A stretch of DNA of 32,580 nucleotides from positions 1 to 32,580 of the forward strand of contig JAXMBN010000053.1 of the NCBI GenBank assembly GCA_046349875.1, written 5' to 3'. This DNA is from JAXMBN01 sp046349875. GTDB lineage: Bacteria > Planctomycetota > Planctomycetia > Pirellulales > Pirellulaceae. The notes beneath the pieces were generated by a model. That model worked only from the letters and a program-made list of their open reading frames with translations. It was not told the origin of the DNA and made no database searches. Made by a program: the position numbers and the translations under genes. Positions within the stretch are counted from its first letter, which is position 1, and every line of letters starts with the position of its first letter. Of the stretch, positions 26,833 through 32,580 are shown piece by piece.

Positions 26833-27979
26833 TTAATCAAGCCAACGCTTCAGTTTGAGAAAGTGCTTTTCCCAAAGATGGAAGGTCAACCAAGCAATTC
26901 CCATAATGGTAACCATCATCGCCATCAGATAGGCCATTGACTGAAGAATTGGGTGAGTTCCCTCCATTCCTGTCGCTTGAATAAACCAACCGATCGTGAA
27001 GAGGCTCACCAAAGGCAACTGAAAGACGTACATGCTGTAGCTATATTTACCAAGCCATTGCAGACCACGTTGTCGAATCCATCCCAACCAAACGTGTGGC
27101 CAATCCGTCGTTACGAGCATGCACAAGAACAGCGTCCACATGAAGGGTATCATCGTATGAAAAGCTGTCCCGTAGCGTCCGCCCCACAAGGCGGCGGCCA
27201 GACATAAGGCAAATAGGATCGGCAGAGCATAACTCGAAAGCTTCCCAATTTTTGCTAAGTGCCTGTCCAGGAAGACCACGCAGGCGAGCGCTGCGCCCAT
27301 CAACAGTGCATCGGCCCGAAACAGCGTGCAAACATCGACTGCTACATCCATCCCAGGATGTCGAGCCGCCAACATTCGCGATACCGCAACGGCCACGATT
27401 CCAACCACACAAAAGCGAAGCAAGTATTTGGGTGCCAGAAGGTAAACCACGATCGGCCAGATCAAGTAAAAATGTTCCTCGACAGCCAACGACCAAAAGT
27501 GATCCATCCAACCGAAGCACCATTGATTCTGCCAGGACATCGCCAAGTTCGACGTGTACGTCCACAGGAACCATGGCTGCTCGAGAACGAGCTCCATCTT
27601 GGGTGTTTCAACCCAACGCCGGAACCAAGACCAGCAAAAGAAAAAGGGCTAAATAGTAGAGCGGAAAAATGCGAAGTGCTCGTCGCCCGATAAAGTTCAA
27701 AAAGAACTTCGGCCTCTCTCTTGTCCGCAGTAGAATGCCTGTAATGAGGAAGCCCGACAGCACGAAGAAGAGTTCCACACCCCGCTCGCCAAAGGCCAAG
27801 CATTGCTTAGCGCTCGCCAGCACCGGATGCCATTCGGGATTCCATTCACGCGAAAATCGATAGACCGACACCATCAAAATGGCCAAGCCACGAACGCCAT
27901 CCAGTTCGGGACAATGCTCGCCCTGCCTCCAAGCGAGATATAGGGCTCGATTTGGCTGTGTCGACTCCAACTGTTCCAC
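26833..27979 (-). pseudogene. Acyltransferase 3 (OafA/YrhL type), broken by a frameshift
   Basis: Two minus-strand frames together encode one membrane acyltransferase that would O-acetylate a surface sugar or glycan. The first, from GTG at 27979 to a TGA at 27608-27610, has ELDGVRGLAILMV, ELFFVLSGFLITGILL and RRALRIFPLYYLALF. The second, to 26833, continues with QPWFLWTYTSNLAMSW, HFWSLAVEEHFYLIWP and the later helices. The first frame is offset by one base from the second, and the second is open on the minus strand from about 27645. A single extra base in the GGG run near 27611-27614 would explain the break; removing it joins them as ALVETPKMELVLEQ. There is no clear slippery pattern for a programmed shift. 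The first 40 residues have a normal N-terminus. Sequencing error is possible. Confidence 0.85.
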
Positions 27980-28263
27980 GACCCGTTCTCAAATGGATAT
28001 CACAGAAGACCATGAGGAATGTGCCTCCTCAAAAGTCACCATATCTCGAAAACGCCGTCGTTAGAGGGGAAATTGCCTCTCCATTCAAGATTCCCGAACC
28101 GTCGCCGAACATGGTCGGGTTGTAACGATTAATCGGAGTCACCCGCGATCAACGGCGCTGCGTTAACCCGCTAGCCGCCGTATCCGCACGTCCCATTTTC
28201 GCTTGTACCCTTTACGGTGTTTGCCATTTCCGTGGAATTGTCGAGCCCATCGAACCGTTATGG

Positions 28264-29346
28264 TTATCGCTGCTCCAGAATTCCAATCTTCCATGGAATT
28301 CCGCCGTACGCATTTCGACCATAACCTGCATCATCGACCCCTTGGAAAACGAATCGAAGTCGATCGCCATCAATTTCAAGTCGCTCATCAATGCCACTGC
28401 GTATCAGTTCTCCATGACTCACACTGGTAGTCCATGGTGAGCTTGATTCAACATTGAGCTGAGCATCCGCGAAAGGGTTCTTTGAGGTAGCCAACCAAGG
28501 CTGCCATGCACCTTCCAAACTATCTGCAACCCAAGCCTTGTAGTATCGCTTCCCCTTGCCGATCGCCTCGATCAAAGTCAAATAGCGATTCGTACCACGA
28601 ACTTTATAGGTATGGGATGCCTCAAATAACTCATCCTTCGTATCTTGCAACACCAAGACGGGTTCGTTCCAACCTTGTGGGAAGTTATCAATCGATGTTT
28701 CCGATCGCCAAAACGTACCATCGTCGCGGGTATAGAAGAGATGCGCTTTCGCCTCGTCGCAAATGACCCAAAAATCGATCCATTTCGGCCGTTCGATGCC
28801 TCCTACTCCTTCAACCTTCATACGTTGCATAGGTGACCACGATCGTGGATCGTCGATCGTATCGGTTGTCGAGAAAACGGGCGCCAACGTAAAGTGCTCG
28901 GGCAAAGTTTGACCCGGATGCAACCAATTACTCGCCGCCTGAAAAATCAAATACCATTTTTGATGAGGCCGAAAGTAAAAAACTTGCGGTGCACAATGAT
29001 AGGCCTCCTGAAAGTGAATGGGGTGACGCTTCGCTTGACCAGCCTCTTCCCATTTTTCGAATTGAAGGTACTGCATGTCCACCTTGCCGGACTTCATGCG
29101 ATGCGTCGCGAAAACATGCCAACGGTTCTGAAAGGAAACGACCGTCGGATCTTTTAGCGCCACCTCAGGCTCGGCAGCTTGCGAGTCTGCCGCGATCCAT
29201 GGAGGAGAACATCTCCATTGCAAACTGCCTTTGTCCAAGAATGTCCCCGTCTGCGCAGATACGGGAGCAGAACCGGCGAGCATCCCTACGAGAATCACGA
29301 AGGATTGAAAAGCCATTTTCATTCGATGGTTCCATCGCTGTTTCAT
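28264..29346 (-). CDS. Secreted GH62 alpha-L-arabinofuranosidase
   Basis: The ATG at 29346 has AGGA nine bases upstream and gives 360 residues; ATG 29322 is the alternative. A signal peptide (FQSFVILVGMLAG, cleavage near VSA-QT) exports it. The five-bladed propeller has the GH62 series of motifs: LKDPTVVSFQNRWHVFAT (catalytic base Asp66), APQVFYFRPHQKWYLIFQ, IDFWVICDE (Asp192, pKa modulator), LFEASHTYKVRG (acid Glu242), IEAIGKGKRYYKAW and SHGELIRSG. It should remove arabinose side chains from arabinoxylan or arabinan. No carbohydrate-binding module is present. GH62 is best known in fungi and actinomycetes, so a planctomycete copy is of interest for transfer, though base usage looks like its neighbours. 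It lies 284 bases downstream (on the minus strand sense) of no linked gene; the acyltransferase follows. Confidence 0.9.
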   Translation of the reverse strand: MKQRWNHRMKMAFQSFVILVGMLAGSAPVSAQTGTFLDKGSLQWRCSPPWIAADSQAAEPEVALKDPTVVSFQNRWHVFATHRMKSGKVDMQYLQFEKWEEAGQAKRHPIHFQEAYHCAPQVFYFRPHQKWYLIFQAASNWLHPGQTLPEHFTLAPVFSTTDTIDDPRSWSPMQRMKVEGVGGIERPKWIDFWVICDEAKAHLFYTRDDGTFWRSETSIDNFPQGWNEPVLVLQDTKDELFEASHTYKVRGTNRYLTLIEAIGKGKRYYKAWVADSLEGAWQPWLATSKNPFADAQLNVESSSPWTTSVSHGELIRSGIDERLEIDGDRLRFVFQGVDDAGYGRNAYGGIPWKIGILEQR

Positions 29347-29554
29347 ACTCGCAATTCCTACCATACACTTGGGGCGAAAAGTGCGATAATTTTATCCTAA
29401 ACAAAACGGCAGGTGTCAGTGGCGATTGCCTATCGTCTAAGAATAGACAAATCCAACGCGGGTAGGCGTTTATCAATGCTTTGAGATTGGTACCAGCCCC
29501 TCTTGGCAACGATTTCCTTGTTGTCTTTAACGTCGCTCTGCGGTTATCACCTAA

Positions 29555-29574
29555 ATGGGATCACTTGATCCCAT
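29555..29574. promoter_or_regulatory. Near-perfect palindrome upstream of the methyltransferase-like gene
   Basis: ATGGGATCA and TGATCCCAT are perfect 9-bp arms around CT, 24 bases before the ATG at 29599. It could be an operator or a leader hairpin that affects translation. Arms of this length with a very short spacer are not expected by chance more than a fraction of a time in the window. Confidence 0.45.
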
Positions 29575-29598
29575 GAGAGCTGGACGGGACTATTGAAC

Positions 29599-30612
29599 AT
29601 GGCGATTCTGCAACCTACCACCGATGCATCGGGGCTTTCATCGGTAACGTTGGGACGCTTCGTGATCCAACCCAAGCCTCTCGTGCAATGCTTCCTAGCG
29701 TTTCATTCCATCTCCATCGCATGTTGGTGGACACTTTTAGTGACGATTCCATCCTTCGCGAATCTCTTCAAGCCAGCGCAATGGCCACGCGAAGCATTCT
29801 TCAGCTTCTCTCTTCCCGATCTGCTCATGCTTGTAGCGTGCCCGTGGATCGTCATCATTGCAATGGCAAAACGGTGGAAATGGGCTGGAATGGGTGTTTG
29901 GGCTCTCCCGGTTGTGGTGCTTTATCCCACACTCTACTGTTTGATGGCAAGCCTTCAAACCAACGAAGCTTGGTTGGCCACCGCCGCAATGACTTTGGAT
30001 TTTGTAGGTGCCACCGCCATTGCCACCATCTATGGCTTGGATGGTTCCGATGCACGACTCTTTCGATCGCTGCGATGGTCCAAGCTGAGTTCGAGCATCG
30101 CCACCGTGTTGCAATTGACAATTTTCTGGTTGCTCTTCCTCTGGTTTCTTCCCAAAGCCATCATCGAGCTTGAATCAATCGTATTTTCCGATGCATGGAA
30201 ACTGCCTCCTGTTCCGATCTTGGCCACCATTCTCTTTTTGTGCGCCGCATCGATCGGATTGTCCTCTGCTTGGTGGATGGCATGGCGCGGCGCTGCTACT
30301 CCCTTTCCTACAGCTTCGCCTCAGAGCTTAATTATCGCCGGCCCCTATCGATACGTTCGCAATCCGATGGCTCTCGCTGGGATCACGCAAGGCATTGCCG
30401 TTGGCCTTGGCGCGGGAAGTGGATTCGTAATCGCTTACGCATTGACTGGCGCATTCCTTTGGCACTTTTGCATTCGGCCTTTTGAAGAACAAGACCTACA
30501 GGCCCGCTTTGGCGAGTCCTACAATCAGTACCGAAAGTCGGTTCCTTTGTGGTTTCCCTCGTTTCCGTTCAACGCCAAGAATCATCACGATTCTGATCGC
30601 GAACGAGCCTAA
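29599..30612 (+). CDS. Isoprenylcysteine/phospholipid methyltransferase-like membrane protein
   Basis: The 337-residue product has about eight hydrophobic segments. The C-terminal third carries the signature of the ICMT/PEMT family: AGPYRYVRNPMALAG, a Gly-rich helix and EEQDLQARFGESYNQYRKSV. In known members this region binds S-adenosylmethionine and the substrate at the membrane. The N-terminal part is an extension of five helices with no clear counterpart in short family members, so the substrate is unknown; a lipid or isoprenoid is likely. The ATG at 29599 is preferred over a TTG at 29593. It is divergent from the GH62 gene. Confidence 0.78.
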   Translation: MAILQPTTDASGLSSVTLGRFVIQPKPLVQCFLAFHSISIACWWTLLVTIPSFANLFKPAQWPREAFFSFSLPDLLMLVACPWIVIIAMAKRWKWAGMGVWALPVVVLYPTLYCLMASLQTNEAWLATAAMTLDFVGATAIATIYGLDGSDARLFRSLRWSKLSSSIATVLQLTIFWLLFLWFLPKAIIELESIVFSDAWKLPPVPILATILFLCAASIGLSSAWWMAWRGAATPFPTASPQSLIIAGPYRYVRNPMALAGITQGIAVGLGAGSGFVIAYALTGAFLWHFCIRPFEEQDLQARFGESYNQYRKSVPLWFPSFPFNAKNHHDSDRERA

Positions 30613-30649
30613 ATGAGCAAGAAGAATCGCAATGCTGTTGGGCCAAATC

Positions 30650-31531
30650 CTAGCGTGATCCACCGCGTCGATGATCACTCGGCGTTGGAGCTGCGAGACC
30701 TTCGCAATACCGTTTGATATGATCCAGATCCTTGCCAAGCGATTTTTCCATCATCCCCATCATCATCGGTGTCACAATTTTTGCCGCAAATGCCTTTGGC
30801 GTTGCTTCCATGAACATGGTGAGTTCGCACATCGAATCGCATTGCTGGAGAGTAAACCACGTATTCCAATGAGTTCCTCCCATATCGGCTTCCATACGTA
30901 ACAGTTTCTGTGGTTCCATCTCTGTCACCCGAAATGTCACGGTGCCTTCTCGACCATTCATCAGACGCGTCTCCCGAAACTCCGTTCCCACTTGAGCTGG
31001 TGACTTCCCGATCGTTTCTACTTTGACGATGTCGGGAATGGCCTTTGCAAATTCATCGCCGTTGGAAATGGTTTCAAAAACGATGCGTGGCTCTGCTTCA
31101 ATCTTCGTTTGAAATTGAAGCGAGAAGACCTTTTGTCCCAATACTGTGGTGCCCCACAATCCGCCTCCAAGTGTTCCCAAGATACCTGCAATCCACATCC
31201 AAATCGGTGAAGGGACACCGAGAAGATTCACGACCACCATGACCGTGAAGAAAAGAGTCACCAGCAATGAGGGACCAACATTCTGACGAAAAGCGACGAG
31301 TCGCGCCGCGCAAGCACCGACAAACACACCCGCGATCCAAGCGAATACAACGATCAGCAATGCCGTCGTTGGCAAGGTGGAAACATAGGTCTTCATTGCT
31401 TCTGCGTTTTGAAGGTCCAAGTCCTTCGGAATGGGATAGAGGATCATGTTGATCATCTCTACCAAGCCCACCACGACTCCACCTCCAAGGATCCCAATCA
31501 ATACAGCTAAGGCTCCGCGAACTCGATTCAT
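30650..31531 (-). CDS. Membrane protein fused to an SRPBCC lipid/ligand-binding domain
   Basis: The 293-residue product starts MNRVRGALAVLIGILGGGV, then four membrane segments to about residue 125 (including LIVVFAWIAGVFVGA, LLVTLFFTVMVVVNL and IWMWIAGILGTLGGG). Residues of about 135-280 form an SRPBCC/START-like domain (SLQFQTKIEAEPRIVFETISN, then VGTEFRETRLMNGREGTVTFRVTEMEP and WNTWFTLQQ). That fold usually binds a hydrophobic ligand, so the protein may capture a lipid or polyketide at the membrane. A GGAG about 10 bases before the ATG supports the start. It converges with the methyltransferase-like gene, with 37 bases between stops. Whether the two act together is unknown. Confidence 0.78.
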   Translation of the reverse strand: MNRVRGALAVLIGILGGGVVVGLVEMINMILYPIPKDLDLQNAEAMKTYVSTLPTTALLIVVFAWIAGVFVGACAARLVAFRQNVGPSLLVTLFFTVMVVVNLLGVPSPIWMWIAGILGTLGGGLWGTTVLGQKVFSLQFQTKIEAEPRIVFETISNGDEFAKAIPDIVKVETIGKSPAQVGTEFRETRLMNGREGTVTFRVTEMEPQKLLRMEADMGGTHWNTWFTLQQCDSMCELTMFMEATPKAFAAKIVTPMMMGMMEKSLGKDLDHIKRYCEGLAAPTPSDHRRGGSR

Positions 31532-31798
31532 GGTGGTTGACTCCTCACACTGTCCGTTAGCAGCATGGATGAAATGATGGCATCGACTTGAACAGTTCGT
31601 ATGCGATAGATAGGGGCAAGATTTGAGCCTGAGATTTTAGGGGTAGAGCTAGGGGGGATGCCATTCCTTTTCGGCCATTCCGAGAGTTTCCACCTAGGAT
31701 CTCACGCGACAGATTCCTATATTAGCCCGAAATACCTCTGTACCGGCTGCAATTCACATTTGCCAGCTTCCAACGTCTCATGAAAAGCCTTTTCAATC

Positions 31799-32341
31799 AT
31801 GCAAGTCTTTGATCTTTGGATTCCGATCGTGGCCAGTGGTTTTGCTTCTCACGTTTTAAGCACGATCGCTTGGACCGCCATTCATCATCACGATCGCGAA
31901 TGGAACAAAGCACCCAACGAAGATCGACTTATGGATGAAATCGCCAAGGGTATCCCGCCAGGACAGTATATTTATCCTCACACCTGTGATGGGAAAGAGG
32001 CAGCGACTCAAGAATTCAAAGACAAGCAAAAGAAATGCTCGGGTATTCTTATTGTTTGGCCCAAGCCCATCCATATGGGAAAAGCGATCGGCCTAACGTT
32101 CACCTACTTTATGGTCATTGCCTTTGTTATCGGCTATTTGGCTTCGTTGGCTCTGCCCGCAGGAAGTTCCTTTCTGAAAGTCTTTCAGTTCGCAACCACC
32201 TGTGCGATGCTTCCTTTTTGCTTAGGACAGTTTCCGTTTGTTTTCTGGTTTCGACGAACGGTATTGCTGGAAGTCATCGATGGATTGGTATTTGCCATCG
32301 CCACTGGACTTATCTTTGCATCTCTCTGGCCAGCATCGTAA
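31799..32341 (+). CDS. Conserved hypothetical membrane protein
   Basis: The 180-residue product has an N-terminal membrane segment (LWIPIVASGFASHVLSTIAWTAI) followed by a polar loop with HHHDREWNKAPNEDRLMDEI and PPGQYIYPHTCDGKE. Three further helices follow (LTFTYFMVIAFVIGYLASLAL, VFQFATTCAMLPFC and VFAIATGLIFASLW). The loop pattern, with PNED and PPGQY.(Y/F)PH, occurs in an uncharacterised bacterial membrane family as I remember it. His and Asp in the loop could bind a metal, but no function is known. No good ribosome binding site is seen; another ATG at 31780 is out of frame. Confidence 0.72.
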   Translation: MQVFDLWIPIVASGFASHVLSTIAWTAIHHHDREWNKAPNEDRLMDEIAKGIPPGQYIYPHTCDGKEAATQEFKDKQKKCSGILIVWPKPIHMGKAIGLTFTYFMVIAFVIGYLASLALPAGSSFLKVFQFATTCAMLPFCLGQFPFVFWFRRTVLLEVIDGLVFAIATGLIFASLWPAS

Positions 32342-32457
32342 CTGGTTGCCGTTGCATGATCCAATGGTCATCGGAACATTCCATGCCTCCAGCCACTTGG
32401 ATGCTTAAGAATTCGCTACGGATTGATGGAGCGGGAAACAGGAGCGATCAACATGCG

Positions 32458-32580
32458 TCAAAACATGTCGATCTCTTCGCTCGCCTCATCATGATCTTCT
32501 ACATCCACTTCTGCTTTGGCGTTACAGATCCCGGCCAATGCATCGCGTAGGACGAACGTCGCGCAGAGGATTTCGATTCG
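32458..32580 (-). CDS. C-terminal end of a hypothetical protein (rest outside window)
   Basis: On the minus strand the frame is open from the right edge to a TGA at 32458-32460, giving 40 residues that end in an acidic tail. The preceding stretch (LCATFVLRDALAGICNAKAE) looks like an amphipathic helix with coding-like composition. It is too short to assign. The plus-strand frame across the same bases reads like a shadow of the 31799 gene and is less likely. Confidence 0.45.
   Translation of the reverse strand, partial: RIEILCATFVLRDALAGICNAKAEVDVEDHDEASEEIDMF

Noticed and set aside
27600..27660. Programmed ribosomal frameshift in the acyltransferase
   Set aside because: No known reason for a programmed shift in this family and no clear slippery site with a downstream structure; a simple indel fits better.
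24642..29346. Polysaccharide utilisation locus from GH32, YiiX-like, acyltransferase and GH62 genes
   Set aside because: The genes are on mixed strands with no SusC/SusD-type or transporter genes and no shared operon.
32035..32550. Plus-strand 171-codon frame at the right end
   Set aside because: It overlaps the better-supported membrane-protein gene in another frame and has no domain; the minus-strand end fragment has a more natural composition.

Overview
The window looks like chromosomal DNA of a planctomycete, probably of the family Pirellulaceae. This is inferred from gene content and style, not from a marker gene. The signs are an ECF-type sigma factor coupled by a 4-base overlap to a membrane Ser/Thr kinase, many long orphan secreted or membrane proteins with few operons, very large PAS-rich hybrid histidine kinases, secreted glycosidases, and Shine-Dalgarno sites that are only sometimes clear. 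Base composition is near balanced. I see no rRNA, tRNA, CRISPR array, transposase, phage gene or integrase.

Layout. 1-1812: a 5'-truncated hypothetical protein, then a secreted hypothetical protein. 1843-5673: an acidic hypothetical protein divergent from the sigma factor/kinase pair; the divergent region holds a perfect 16-bp tandem duplication. 5708-7878: minus-strand genes for a zinc-ribbon membrane protein, a small soluble protein, a four-helix membrane protein and a type I methionine aminopeptidase. 8234-10439: a secreted hypothetical protein convergent with a membrane-anchored alpha/beta hydrolase that has a good intrinsic terminator. 10930-14271: a two-PAS hybrid histidine kinase and a secreted esterase. 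14275-14588: an array of palindromic repeats with exact 38- and 144-bp periods. 14602-16946: a secreted coiled-coil protein and a GH15/phosphorylase-kinase-like protein. 17272-22308: a 1678-residue soluble hybrid kinase with nine PAS units and a GAF-like domain. 22321-24492: a secreted GH32 fructan hydrolase. 24642-27979: a YiiX-like papain-fold protein whose catalytic-Cys motif is out of frame, a YjdF/DUF2238 membrane protein, and a frameshifted acyltransferase. 28264-32580: a GH62 arabinofuranosidase, an isoprenylcysteine-methyltransferase-like membrane protein, a membrane-SRPBCC fusion, a small membrane protein, and the 3' end of a minus-strand gene.

How the genes work together. The only tight unit is sigma factor plus kinase. 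The two hybrid kinases are orphan sensors (no response regulator or output gene beside them). The larger lies between a GH15-like gene (divergent) and a GH32 gene (convergent), so a link to sugar sensing is possible but unproven. The secreted GH32, GH62 and esterase fit a heterotroph degrading plant or algal polysaccharide, but they do not form one operon.

Most worth a second look: the out-of-frame catalytic motif at about 25769-25805, the single-base frameshift about 1.8 kb further on, the palindromic array at 14275-14588, and the nine-PAS kinase. I did not find a clearly new multi-gene system.
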